Notes: a model not told the origin generated them from the letters alone. A DNA stretch of 64,000 nt from JAYQKL01 sp038142705 (GCA_965217015.1 OZ244224.1:1054001-1118000), one strand, 5' to 3'. Positions 1 through 8,333 are shown, counted from the first letter of the stretch. A program made the numbers and translations.

Positions 1-453
1 CGGGTTTAAATCACTGCCATAAGCCGGCAGCCCCAGGCGTTGTGCCTCAAGCGGTATCGACCCGCCGCCGGAAAACGGGTCATAGACCGGCGGCATTTCG
101 CCATTATTGCTGGCTAAAATTTCTGCCCGTGCGCGACCAAGCACTTCTTCATTGGTGCTGTTTTCCCACAAGACCAATTCTTCAATAATCCGAAACAGCC
201 GCTCGCGTTCTTCCTGCTGGGCTTCTTCAGTCGGGAACTTGTCCGGATGGGCTGAGGGGTCATCGACTAATTGGGCAAATAAAACAGCGCGACACGCCGC
301 CAGCGGTCGCCGCGCCCAATAAAGGTGCAAAGTCGATGGATGGCCATGACGAATGGATTTTTCGTGCGCTGAGGCAGCACTGATTGCCGCCAATGGCAAT
401 GCCACTTCAATCAGTTTTTTCTTCCTATTTTGACCAGTTGGTGTTGGGGTCAT
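1..453 (-). CDS. DUF1156-type adenine-specific DNA methyltransferase, N-terminal part (cut by window edge)
   Basis: The first 151 residues are visible; the rest lies beyond base 1. Residues 13-62 have the DUF1156 signature (KKLIEVALPLAAIS, then EKSIRHGHPSTLHLYWARRP), and residues 125-137 read DPFSGGGSIPLEA, the SAM-binding motif of this family. By family knowledge these proteins methylate adenine in DNA and occur in anti-phage gene clusters. The ATG overlaps the stop of the upstream helicase gene by four bases (ATGA, 450-453), so the two are probably translationally coupled. Target sequence, C-terminus and any further partner genes cannot be seen. Confidence 0.88.
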   Translation of the reverse strand, partial: MTPTPTGQNRKKKLIEVALPLAAISAASAHEKSIRHGHPSTLHLYWARRPLAACRAVLFAQLVDDPSAHPDKFPTEEAQQEERERLFRIIEELVLWENSTNEEVLGRARAEILASNNGEMPPVYDPFSGGGSIPLEAQRLGLPAYGSDLNP

Positions 454-3400
454 GCGGGTTCCTCTGCTCGCGCCAATAAATCACGCAAATTAAAATTCAC
501 AGAAACACCATCACTCCCGGGCTCTACATCAAGAAAAGGGCGACGTATATATTTCGGCTGGTGGGCGAAGCCATTATCAACTTCGACCACGGCCAGAATA
601 AATTTATCCGGCTGATTCTTCGAGGAAATGATTTCATTTTTTGTTACTGTGACAGTCTCAGCCCCGGCCGTCCGACCCTTGACCTCAATAAAGCGCAGGC
701 TGCGGGCCTGTGGGTCGAAGCTTTCAATGTCATAGCCGCACTTATCAGCCGAGACATCCCGCGGTTCATTACCCAAAGCACGCTCTGCCGCCATTACCGC
801 GTCCATGCCTGCTTTTTCAACAGCAGCGCGATTATCCGGATTTTCTTCAAAGGCACCCGGCGTGCCAGCCGATTGTTTCATGTCCAGCAAACCCTGCGGC
901 ACGATCAGCAAGCCACCCTTAACGACAGGTGTCGAGGCTGCAATGGCGCGTTCGCGCGCCAGCTCATCAAGACGGCGCTTAAGACGATCAGCCAAGTCCT
1001 CCGCGCGCCGCTCGGCATTCTGCCAATTCACGCGCGTCTTTTTGCCAGTCTTTTCTTCTTCCTTCAATTGCGCAGAGCGATTGTCCCAATAGCGAATCTC
1101 CTGCTTCAGACGCTGCTCGACCTCGGTCTGCACCTTCTCAATTTCTGGCAGACGACGTTCTTTTACTTCTCCCAGATGCGATTGCGCCAGATTCACAATA
1201 GCAAACTCTTTGATCTTGTCTTCAATGCTGCCTTGTAGCCAGCTCTCAGACATTTCAGCCGAGACCAGAGTCAATTCCGCTTGTGTCGCCGGACGTAGGT
1301 TCAAATGCGGTGCTATGCCGCCATTGGATACTGTGCCATTTTTCGCGAGGCGCGCGAATTGTAGGCGCTGAGAAACCACTTGCTGAGCGCCTGAGCTCGT
1401 TTTCCGCCCATCTTGAATGGCGTGCTCAACCAAAAATAAGGCATCAAGTTCGGTCGCAACATCAGAAGGGTCGACCATGACCGCACCCTGCTTCATCAAA
1501 TGGCTGAATTCTTCATGAATAAGGTCAATGACACTATCCAGCAAAGGATGCCCCGGGAAGACAAACTCGGCCACTGGCTGCTGATTGATAAGCTTTTTAT
1601 CGAAGCAAATCCGCTCATAAGCCTTTTGAACCGGCGAACCTCTGCCTATCTGGCGGTCCCGCTCCATGACGCGCACAGGAACACGCTTTATCTCAAAACG
1701 ACCCGGTTCTTGTTGCTTCAGCTTGCCGCCAAGGCGCTCGAAGGCTTCAATAAAAAAACCTTGAATATGATGGGGCTGCAAACGTTGAGCATCGGCGCGC
1801 TCCATTTCCATTCGCACATTTTCGACTTGCTCCGCTGGCATCATGTCATTGGTCAGCTTCCGCTTAGACATGATTTCTTTGATGTGATCTATGTCGATTG
1901 CACCATCAACCTTTTCATCTAACCTTGCACGGACATCGTCACGGTCGCCATATTGAATGGCCTCCCACAAAAGGTCTTTGAGAGAATTGCCTTCAAACAA
2001 ATCTCCCAACACATCGAATACTTGTCCATGTAAAGCCGCTCGTGCCGACTCCATTTTTTCAAGGAGACGGCCATAGACCTCGCCCTCTCGGGTCTCTGCC
2101 GCCACAAGATTCCAAAGGTGACAGACCTCGGTCTGGCCAATTCGGTGTATTCGTCCAAAACGCTGTTCAATCTTATTTGGGTTCCATGGGAGGTCATAGT
2201 TCACCATGAGATGGCCGCGCTGGAGATTGACGCCCTCACCTGCTGCATCATTGGCAACGAGTACAAGCAGATCTTTATCTTGCATGAACCGCTGCACGAT
2301 ATTGCGGCGGCTTTCCCTCAAAACACCACCGTGAATACAATCGACTGCTTCAGGCCTCCCAAGACGAGTCCTGATTTTTTCAACTAAATACTCAAGCGTA
2401 TCCTTAGCCTCGGTGAAAATGATGAGCTTCCGACGCGCACCATCGCTATCCGTCATTAGATCATCATCAAGGATTTTATTGAGCTGCTGCCACTTGGTGT
2501 CATTGCCACTTCTCAAAACCCGAAAAGCAAGTGCTTCCAGTCCCATCAAAGTCTCGATTTCTTTTTCCAACTCTTCGATGGTAGCTGCAGATGTTACGCC
2601 CGTAGAAATGGCCTCTTCTAAGTCCTCGAGGTCGTCTTGGCTGAGCTCATCAATGTCATCAACCCATTTTGCATCGATGTTCCCAGAGACAGATTTTCCC
2701 CTGGAAACAAGCCGTGCTTCTGCCAGTTCATTCTCAAGCCGTTCTTTTCTTCGCTTTAACGACGCATGAATAGCAGCTGGCGAAGATGCTAGTCGACGCT
2801 GCAAGATTTGGAGAGCAAAGCCAACATTCAAGCGTTTTTGATTGTCCTCGTCCGCGAACCTCAAGACACGGTTCATCTCAGTGCGAACATATTCTGTAAC
2901 CGCCGCGTAAAGCGATGCCTCTTCATCTGAAAGTTGATACTTTACAGTGTAGGCACGTCGTTCCGGGAACAATGGTGTGCCGTCAAACTTTAACAATTCT
3001 TCCTTTGTTAAGCGGCGCATCATGTCCGCAGTATCAGCAAAATGTACACCTTCTCTGTAGCGCCCCTCAAATCGGTCACCATCTAGCAATGCCATGAACA
3101 GCTGAAAGTCTTCGTCTTTTCCGTTGTGGGGTGTCGCAGACATTAGAAGAAAATGCCGACATATTTGACCTAGTTTCTGACCAAGCTGATAGCGCTTCGT
3201 ATAGGTTACTTCTCCACCGAACACACTGGCCGACATCCGGTGCGCCTCATCACAGATAACAACGTCCCATTCGTTCGACCGAACCAGTTTCTCCTGAAGC
3301 TCTTCATTGCGAGCCAACACATCCAGGCGAGCGATCAGAAAATTCCGGTCATTAAACGGATTGCCCGAACGGGAACCTTCAATCATGTCACGAGTGAGAA

Positions 3401-3941
3401 TATCAAACTCAAGACTGAACTTTTCACCCAATTCATCTTGCCACTGCTCCACCAAACTGCCGGGAGCGACGACAAGGCAGCGTTCCATATCACCACGAGC
3501 CAGCAGCTCTTTTATGAGCAGTCCAGCCATAATAGTTTTTCCAGCGCCAGGATCGTCGGCGAGCAGGAAGCGAAGCGGCTGCCGCGAAAGCATTTCGCCA
3601 TAAACTGCTGTTATCTGGTGCGGCAACGGGTCGACCAAGCTGGTGTGAATAGCTAGGTAGGGGTCAAAATGGTGTGCTAACCTGATCCGGTTCGCCTCAG
3701 TAACAAGCCTTAAATCATCGCCTTTGGCATCAAACGTCCAAAATTGCCCGTCGCTGATGAGTTCCATTGATGCACAATCATCCTGAAACACCACACGATC
3801 CGAGACCGTGCCGTTAGTATCCTCAAATACGACTTTTACAGCCTGCTCGCCAAACCATTCCGCACTAATCACAGTGCAGATCAAGTCATTTGAAAGCCCT
3901 CGAAGCTTGCTACCACTTTTGATGTCTTTGAGTGCAATCAC
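450..3941 (-). CDS. SNF2-family DEAH helicase with C-terminal DUF3883 domain (defence-island type)
   Basis: A 1163-residue superfamily 2 ATPase. Visible motifs: Walker A DDPGAGKT (about 129-136), DEAH (231-234), SAT (268-270), and motifs V and VI (GEGVNLQ near 568; QRFGRIHRIGQ at 593-603). A charged linker follows. Near the C-terminus FIEVKGRTAGAETVTVT marks a DUF3883 domain, which resembles nuclease or DNA-binding folds. The start is GTG with an AAGGA box ten bases upstream. It is coupled to a DUF1156 methylase by an ATGA overlap. Similar helicase/methylase pairs occur in defence islands; DISARM also pairs an SNF2 helicase with an adenine methylase, but its drmABC genes are not in view, so the system is left unnamed. 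Confidence 0.88.
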   Translation of the reverse strand: MIALKDIKSGSKLRGLSNDLICTVISAEWFGEQAVKVVFEDTNGTVSDRVVFQDDCASMELISDGQFWTFDAKGDDLRLVTEANRIRLAHHFDPYLAIHTSLVDPLPHQITAVYGEMLSRQPLRFLLADDPGAGKTIMAGLLIKELLARGDMERCLVVAPGSLVEQWQDELGEKFSLEFDILTRDMIEGSRSGNPFNDRNFLIARLDVLARNEELQEKLVRSNEWDVVICDEAHRMSASVFGGEVTYTKRYQLGQKLGQICRHFLLMSATPHNGKDEDFQLFMALLDGDRFEGRYREGVHFADTADMMRRLTKEELLKFDGTPLFPERRAYTVKYQLSDEEASLYAAVTEYVRTEMNRVLRFADEDNQKRLNVGFALQILQRRLASSPAAIHASLKRRKERLENELAEARLVSRGKSVSGNIDAKWVDDIDELSQDDLEDLEEAISTGVTSAATIEELEKEIETLMGLEALAFRVLRSGNDTKWQQLNKILDDDLMTDSDGARRKLIIFTEAKDTLEYLVEKIRTRLGRPEAVDCIHGGVLRESRRNIVQRFMQDKDLLVLVANDAAGEGVNLQRGHLMVNYDLPWNPNKIEQRFGRIHRIGQTEVCHLWNLVAAETREGEVYGRLLEKMESARAALHGQVFDVLGDLFEGNSLKDLLWEAIQYGDRDDVRARLDEKVDGAIDIDHIKEIMSKRKLTNDMMPAEQVENVRMEMERADAQRLQPHHIQGFFIEAFERLGGKLKQQEPGRFEIKRVPVRVMERDRQIGRGSPVQKAYERICFDKKLINQQPVAEFVFPGHPLLDSVIDLIHEEFSHLMKQGAVMVDPSDVATELDALFLVEHAIQDGRKTSSGAQQVVSQRLQFARLAKNGTVSNGGIAPHLNLRPATQAELTLVSAEMSESWLQGSIEDKIKEFAIVNLAQSHLGEVKERRLPEIEKVQTEVEQRLKQEIRYWDNRSAQLKEEEKTGKKTRVNWQNAERRAEDLADRLKRRLDELARERAIAASTPVVKGGLLIVPQGLLDMKQSAGTPGAFEENPDNRAAVEKAGMDAVMAAERALGNEPRDVSADKCGYDIESFDPQARSLRFIEVKGRTAGAETVTVTKNEIISSKNQPDKFILAVVEVDNGFAHQPKYIRRPFLDVEPGSDGVSVNFNLRDLLARAEEPA

Positions 3942-3987
3942 AATAATTTGGTCCTTAATATTGTTGTTAGCTCAATTCCAGCATTCA

Positions 3988-4016
3988 ACTTAACCCCGAA
4001 AAAAGATTTATTTCAA
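3988..4016 (-). promoter_or_regulatory. Candidate promoter of the helicase-methylase operon
   Basis: On the minus strand TTGAAA (4011-4016) is followed after 17 bases by TTAAGT (3988-3993). The -35 is good and the -10 poor. It lies about 50 bases before the GTG start. Confidence 0.3.
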
Positions 4017-4135
4017 GAAAATCATAGAGATAGAAACTAAAATATGTTGATTATGGCTGCAACTTTTCTAGATCGCCGAGGAAGCTAATTACCCTCAGGA
4101 GGTATTTTCAACGCGAACAAACTATCGGGCACGCT

Positions 4136-4151
4136 ACCCCCCCCGGGGGGT
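4136..4151. repeat. C8G6 homopolymer palindrome
   Basis: Eight C followed by six G, flanked by A and T, giving an inverted repeat with arms ACCCCCC/GGGGGGT around CC. It is an extreme low-complexity tract for this sequence and a likely site of slippage or assembly error. Confidence 0.8.
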
Positions 4152-4227
4152 GCATCTTGAAGTTAACGGAAAGCTGCAGATTGTGTTCGCAGCAGTTTTG
4201 TCTTAGATTCGTGACTGAAAGGCTGTG

Positions 4228-4269
4228 AAACCGACGGTTTTGCGACCCATATGCGACCTGAGTTCAGGT
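4228..4269. repeat. Clustered inverted and direct repeats beside tRNA-Thr (possible recombinase or regulator sites)
   Basis: Three elements lie end to end: an inverted repeat AAACCG-A-CGGTTT (4228-4240), a direct repeat TGCGACC at 4241-4247 and 4252-4258 (11 bases apart, about one helical turn), and an inverted repeat ACCTGA-GT-TCAGGT (4256-4269). Such spacing suggests protein binding; a role as integrase or excisionase arm sites is inference. Confidence 0.5.
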
Positions 4270-4325
4270 GGAATAAAGCGCACCAAACGTCTGACTTATT
4301 TTATATAATGTTTATAGGAGGTTAG

Positions 4326-4401
4326 TGGTGCCGGCACACGGACTTGAACCGCGGACCCTCTGATTACAAATCAGATGCTCTACCAACTGAGCTATACCGG
4401 C
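4326..4401 (-). tRNA. tRNA-Thr (anticodon UGU)
   Basis: A 76-base cloverleaf on the minus strand. Acceptor arms GCCGGTA and TGCCGGC pair, discriminator A is followed by encoded CCA, the anticodon arm CTGAT-TTGTAAT-CAG carries TGT, and the T loop reads GGTTCAAGTCC. A TATAAG box lies upstream near 4439-4444. Its 3' end points at the defence genes, the orientation used when elements integrate at tRNA 3' ends. Confidence 0.95.
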
Positions 4402-4594
4402 CAGGGCTGTGGTGCAGACCGCACTCACAAACATTGGTCTTATACCCATGTTAGAAAATAAAAACCAGTGATTTTTCACGCCAAGCTGATTTTTTTTTAA
4501 CATTTTTCAACGCCCTGAAAACATGCCCATCAGGCTTTTAATGTTGCATTTTACAAGGGCTTAAAGTTAAAGCATCTTGAAGAAAAGGCCAAAA

Positions 4595-5584
4595 ATGGCT
4601 ATCACTGGCTGCATGCAACATTCAGTGCCTACCCCACCGCCAGGCACGCCCATTGTCGTGGCGGCTTTATATAAATTTGTCGCGCTGCCAGATTTTGAAA
4701 CCCGACAGGCGCATCTCAAACGCGTGTGCCTGCGCGCGGGTGTGAAGGGCACGCTTTTGCTGGCGCATGAGGGCATAAACGGCACAGTGGCTGGCACCCA
4801 TAATGCGATAAGCGCGCTACTGGATTATTTGCGCCAGCAAGCGCCATTTTCTGATGTAGAGGTTAAATATTCCTTTGCGGCGGAAATGCCTTTTCATCGA
4901 CTTAAAGTGCGGCTTAAAAAAGAAATTGTGACCCTTGGCCAGCCCGCGATTGACCCGACCAATACGGTTGGCACCTATGTCGCCCCCCAAGATTGGAACG
5001 CGCTGATTGAGGACCCAGACACGCTGGTGATTGACACCCGCAATGATTATGAGGTGGCGATCGGCACATTTGAAAATGCCATCAACCCTGAAACCAAAAG
5101 TTTCCGCGAATTTGCCGATTATGTTGAGCATCAGCTCAAGCCGCTTGTGGCCGAGACCAAACCCGCCAAAATTGCGATGTTTTGCACAGGCGGTATTCGC
5201 TGCGAGAAATCCACCAGCTATTTGCTTGAGCAAGGTTTTGAAAATGTGTTTCATCTCAAGGGCGGCATCTTAAAATATTTGGAAGAAATGCCTGAAGAAG
5301 ATAGCAAATGGCAAGGCGATTGCTTTGTTTTTGACAATCGCGTTTCAGTTGGTGCAGGGCTCAAGCAAGGCGATTATGATATGTGCCACGCCTGCCGCAT
5401 GCCCATCACCCAAGCCGACATGCAAGATGAAAAATACCAAGCTGGTGTGAGCTGCCCCAAATGCTATGGCCAGCATAGCCCAACTCAATTGAAAAGATTT
5501 CAAGACCGGCAAAAACAAATGGAACTTGCCAAGGCACGCGGCACCACGCATATTGGCCAATCAGATGAAGTCAATGAGACATGA
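4595..5584 (+). CDS. trhO: tRNA uridine(34) hydroxylase TrhO (rhodanese family, YceA-like)
   Basis: TrhO performs oxygen-dependent hydroxylation of U34 on the way to 5-(carboxy)methoxyuridine in some tRNAs. The protein has the N-terminal acylphosphatase-like part (KGTLLLAHEGINGT), then a rhodanese domain (VIDTRNDYE) with the catalytic loop MFCTGGIRCEKST, Cys near residue 197, and a Cys-rich tail (CHACRMPI, CPKCYG). The ATG at 4595 is preferred over the in-frame TTG at 4577 because AAAAGG sits six bases before it. Its stop overlaps the start of the next GST gene by four bases, suggesting co-translation. Confidence 0.92.
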   Translation: MAITGCMQHSVPTPPPGTPIVVAALYKFVALPDFETRQAHLKRVCLRAGVKGTLLLAHEGINGTVAGTHNAISALLDYLRQQAPFSDVEVKYSFAAEMPFHRLKVRLKKEIVTLGQPAIDPTNTVGTYVAPQDWNALIEDPDTLVIDTRNDYEVAIGTFENAINPETKSFREFADYVEHQLKPLVAETKPAKIAMFCTGGIRCEKSTSYLLEQGFENVFHLKGGILKYLEEMPEEDSKWQGDCFVFDNRVSVGAGLKQGDYDMCHACRMPITQADMQDEKYQAGVSCPKCYGQHSPTQLKRFQDRQKQMELAKARGTTHIGQSDEVNET

Positions 5585-6252
5585 GCAGCGGACCAAGTAT
5601 TCCTATATTTTATAGCTTTCGGCGTTGCCCTTATGCGATGCGGGCAAGGCTGGCGTTGGCCAGCGCGGGGCTACAGGTTGAATTGCGCGAGATTATCTTG
5701 CGCGACAAGCCTGCCCATATGCTGCACCTCTCCCCCAAAGGCACAGTGCCTGTTTTGTGGCTGACAAATGGGCAAGTGATTGACGAGAGTTTAGATGTGA
5801 TGCAATGGGCGCTGGAAATATCAGACCCTGAGGGCTTATTGGATATGCCTGCTGATACGGGCGCACGCGCACAAAAGCTCATTGCTGATAATGACGGGCC
5901 GTTCAAGCACCATTTGGACCGCTACAAATACGCTAATCGTTATGAAGATGCTGACGCGCTTGAGCATCGGCAAGCGTGTGGGGCGTATATTGAGAAATTA
6001 AATATGCAATTGGATAATAAGGCTTGGCTGTTTGGCGCCAGCCCTAAATTTGCTGATTTTGCTATTCTGCCATTTATCCGACAGTTTCGAATTGCCGATA
6101 GCGCATGGTTTGATGGGCAGACGCAATGGTCAAATGTCCAAAACTGGCTGCAAAATTTTTTGCAATCGCAAAGGCTAGCCGATGCGATGGTGAAATATGA
6201 TTTATGGGCTGACGGTGCTGCACCGATATATTTCCCGCCCTCAGCCGATTAA
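5581..6252 (+). CDS. Glutathione S-transferase family protein
   Basis: A 223-residue GST-fold protein. The N-terminal thioredoxin-like domain begins with an RRCPYAMRARLAL motif, like glutaredoxin-2 or omega-type GSTs with a cysteine active site, followed by GTVPVLWL with the cis-proline and a DES glutathione-binding motif. The C-terminal half is helical (YGA-type GST_C; WLFGASPKFADFAILPFIRQF). Its ATG overlaps the trhO stop (ATGA). It converges tail to tail with another GST gene two bases away. Substrate unknown. Confidence 0.85.
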   Translation: MSSGPSIPIFYSFRRCPYAMRARLALASAGLQVELREIILRDKPAHMLHLSPKGTVPVLWLTNGQVIDESLDVMQWALEISDPEGLLDMPADTGARAQKLIADNDGPFKHHLDRYKYANRYEDADALEHRQACGAYIEKLNMQLDNKAWLFGASPKFADFAILPFIRQFRIADSAWFDGQTQWSNVQNWLQNFLQSQRLADAMVKYDLWADGAAPIYFPPSAD

Positions 6253-6254
6253 AA

Positions 6255-6962
6255 TTAAAGATTATTTTCAGCTCGATAGGCGTTCAAGTCAGGTTTTTCA
6301 TAACCCATTTTTGCCAGCACCTCATGCTCGCCAGCAATAATATCCGCCATCACCGGATGCGCGAAAACACGCTGTATCAAGCCATATAGCGCTGCGCCAT
6401 CAGCTGCTTGAAAATCATAGCCCGCGTGATGAATATTCACAAAATGCGAGGCCACCGACACATCGGCAAGGCTCATTTCATCGCCCACCAGCCAGTCATT
6501 ATCCCCCAATTGGGACTCAATATAGCTGGCAATTTCCGCCAAATAGTCAAAGCCAATATGCAGCTCCTCATATTGAGGCTCCTTGCCCGCCACCAGCGCA
6601 AAAAACACCGTTCTGAAAAAAGTAAATGTGCCTTTTTTGGCAATTTCGGTATCGGCATATTCTTCAAACCACAAACAGCGCGCATAATCGACAGGCGCGG
6701 CTGGATATAGGCTGGGTTCGGGGGCAATTTTTTCTGCAAATGCGCAAATGGCCGAGCTGTCAGGAATTGCGGTCTGGGTGCCATTCTGCGTGACAGTCAT
6801 CGCTGGGATTAATTTTAACGGGTTGAGTTTGACATATTCTTCTGGCACGTGCAGCGGGCTGACCCGCGGATCAAACTCATAGCCGATATTTTTAGCATGA
6901 AACACAAACCGCGCTTTGCGTACAAATGGTGATAAAGGCGCACCGATTAGTTTAATATCCAT
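6255..6962 (-). CDS. Glutathione S-transferase family protein
   Basis: A 235-residue GST-like protein: MDIKLIGAPLSPFVRKARFV at the N-terminus (Ser/Pro active-site region), then a proline-containing strand (LKLIPAMTV) and the binding motif IPDSSAI; the C-terminal domain contains NDWLVGDEMSLADVSVASH. The start at 6962 is chosen because GGGGGA lies six bases upstream; an in-frame ATG at 6998 would add 12 residues without a good ribosome-binding site. It is not closely similar to the convergent neighbour GST. Substrate unknown. Confidence 0.85.
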   Translation of the reverse strand: MDIKLIGAPLSPFVRKARFVFHAKNIGYEFDPRVSPLHVPEEYVKLNPLKLIPAMTVTQNGTQTAIPDSSAICAFAEKIAPEPSLYPAAPVDYARCLWFEEYADTEIAKKGTFTFFRTVFFALVAGKEPQYEELHIGFDYLAEIASYIESQLGDNDWLVGDEMSLADVSVASHFVNIHHAGYDFQAADGAALYGLIQRVFAHPVMADIIAGEHEVLAKMGYEKPDLNAYRAENNL

Positions 6963-7018
6963 TGTTTCCCCCATTATATTATATTTTAAGTTAATCATAA
7001 CTTTGCAAGGACACCAAA

Positions 7019-7064
7019 TTTTTTACCCTTTTTTTTACCCTTATTTTTTACCCTTATTTTTATC
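7019..7064. repeat. Short tandem repeat (TTTTTTACCC units)
   Basis: Four T-rich units separated by ACCC(TTA) lie in the divergent gap between the GST gene and cytochrome b561, directly upstream of the latter. Unit lengths vary from 10 to 13 bases, typical of slippage. Confidence 0.75.
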
Positions 7065-7108
7065 GCAAATATTTTGGTAAAGCCGACAAAATAGCGTAAG
7101 CTAGGCTC

Positions 7109-7732
7109 ATGATATGGGATATACCAACCCGACTATTTCACTGGTTATTAGTGATTTGTGTTTTTGGGGCGTTTATCAGTGTTAATAGCGGCAATATAAA
7201 TGCACATGAGAAATTTGGCCTAACCATTTTGGGTCTGGTCATTTTTCGGGTGATTTGGGGTGTCATTGGCCACGCCCCTTCGCGGTTTGCGTATTTTACC
7301 CCCCGCCTGTCCAGCCTTAAAAATTATCTGCACCACCACCAGCAAGACAAGCCCGGCCACAACCCGCTTGGCGCGCTTTCTGTCCTCACCATTTTGGTTC
7401 TATTGATCATTCAAACCCTAACGGGCAGTTTTTCAACAGATGATATTTTATATGATGGGCCTTTGCGCCATCTCGCGCCAAGTTGGTCTGATTTGGCGTA
7501 TCAAATTCACGAAATCACCCGTCTGCTGATTATTTTTATGGGGGTGTTGCATATTTCTGCAATTTTGGTGCACCGGCTTAAATTCAAAGAAAAACTCGTA
7601 AGCCGCATGATAACAGGCGGCCAAGACAGCCAGCTCGCCCAGCCAACATGGCGGCATCAGCTCACAGGGCTCGGCCTGATGGCGCTATGCGTGACCAGTA
7701 CGCATTTACTGGTGTTATTGCGCCCCTACTAA
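7109..7732 (+). CDS. Cytochrome b561 / di-heme b-type membrane cytochrome
   Basis: A 207-residue inner-membrane protein with about five hydrophobic segments. Candidate heme ligands are the histidines in RLFHWLLV (near 11), NAHEKFGL (near 32), YQIHEITR and VLHISAILVHRL. This is the pattern of the prokaryotic cytochrome b561 (Ni/Fe-hydrogenase B-type) family, which passes quinol electrons to periplasmic acceptors. It faces a cytochrome c' gene tail to tail ten bases away, a frequent pairing that suggests c' may be its redox partner (inference). Confidence 0.85.
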   Translation: MIWDIPTRLFHWLLVICVFGAFISVNSGNINAHEKFGLTILGLVIFRVIWGVIGHAPSRFAYFTPRLSSLKNYLHHHQQDKPGHNPLGALSVLTILVLLIIQTLTGSFSTDDILYDGPLRHLAPSWSDLAYQIHEITRLLIIFMGVLHISAILVHRLKFKEKLVSRMITGGQDSQLAQPTWRHQLTGLGLMALCVTSTHLLVLLRPY

Positions 7733-7742
7733 ATTGAACGAA

Positions 7743-8255
7743 TTATTTTTTATCGCGATATTTTGTATGGCAGGATTTGCAGCTTCCACCAAGCTGGCCT
7801 AAAGCGGCCTTCACAGCGGCACCATCTTGGCTCTTGGCGGCATCTTCAACGGCCTGCGCGCTGGCCGCAAATTTTTGAGCGGCTTGCTTAAACCCTTCTG
7901 GGTCCGAAAACACAATCGGCTTCGCCTCATCATCTGGGCTATCGCTGCCAGGCGGAAAATATCCCGGCATTTCATTTGCCCATTCAATCAGCTCATTCGC
8001 TTTTTGTTTAATAGCGTCAAAGTCTCCCGCAGGGGCGTCTTTTTTAAACATGGATTGCAATGCCGCGCCACTTTGTTTGAACCGCTTTTGCCGCGCCTCA
8101 ATAATATCGCCAGCAAATGATGGCATAACCAACACTGCCAAACCCGCCGACAAGACAAAAGGTTTAGCTACAGATTTTACAAAAGGTTTTACAAAAGATT
8201 TTACAAAAGGTTTTACAAAAGGCTCAGCAGAACGCTTCAGAAAATGATTTTTCAT
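7743..8255 (-). CDS. cycP: Cytochrome c' with repeat-expanded signal peptide
   Basis: A 170-residue secreted c-type cytochrome. The C-terminal heme site CKSCHTKYRDKK (Cys 159, Cys 162, His 163) and a four-helix body starting at DIIEARQKRFKQSG are typical of cytochrome c', a periplasmic high-spin heme protein that binds NO and CO. The signal peptide is odd: before the hydrophobic core (VLSAGLAVLVMPSFAG) lies a basic stretch built from repeated KPFVKSFV units encoded by a DNA tandem repeat, making the n-region about 33 residues. No good internal start avoids it. It converges with cytochrome b561. Confidence 0.88.
   Translation of the reverse strand: MKNHFLKRSAEPFVKPFVKSFVKPFVKSVAKPFVLSAGLAVLVMPSFAGDIIEARQKRFKQSGAALQSMFKKDAPAGDFDAIKQKANELIEWANEMPGYFPPGSDSPDDEAKPIVFSDPEGFKQAAQKFAASAQAVEDAAKSQDGAAVKAALGQLGGSCKSCHTKYRDKK
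8159..8222. repeat. 12-base tandem repeat inside the cytochrome c' signal peptide
   Basis: About five copies of a TTTTACAAAAGR unit (plus strand) encode alternating KPFV/KSFV in the minus-strand gene. The unit length is a multiple of three, so copy-number change keeps the frame. Confidence 0.85.
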
Positions 8256-8333
8256 AATGGTCTCCCCAAAAGGACAAATTTAGACTAAAAAGAATATGAG
8301 ACTTTGTGAAGTCTAACATCTAAAAGGATTGTT

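Larger units (their letters stand above)
3942..4325. other. Non-coding junction between defence island and tRNA-Thr
   Basis: No convincing gene is seen in these 384 bases. The region holds the candidate operon promoter, a C8G6 tract (4137-4150), and a cluster of inverted and direct repeats (4228-4269) close to the 3' end of tRNA-Thr. The position, immediately 3' of a tRNA gene and before defence genes, is what an integration junction would look like. No integrase gene is visible in the window and no second copy of the tRNA 3' end was found. Confidence 0.6.

Noticed and set aside
561..1238. A 225-codon plus-strand open frame opposite the helicase
   Set aside because: It is antisense to the helicase coding region and shows no motif or ribosome-binding site.
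450..3941. Calling the helicase DrmD and the locus DISARM
   Set aside because: The DUF3883 C-terminus, the N-terminal sequence and the DUF1156 type of methylase do not clearly match DISARM, and drmA, drmB and drmC are not in the window.
4312..4503. A 63-codon minus-strand open frame over the tRNA-Thr region
   Set aside because: It runs through the tRNA gene itself and its translation is the usual tRNA-derived artefact.
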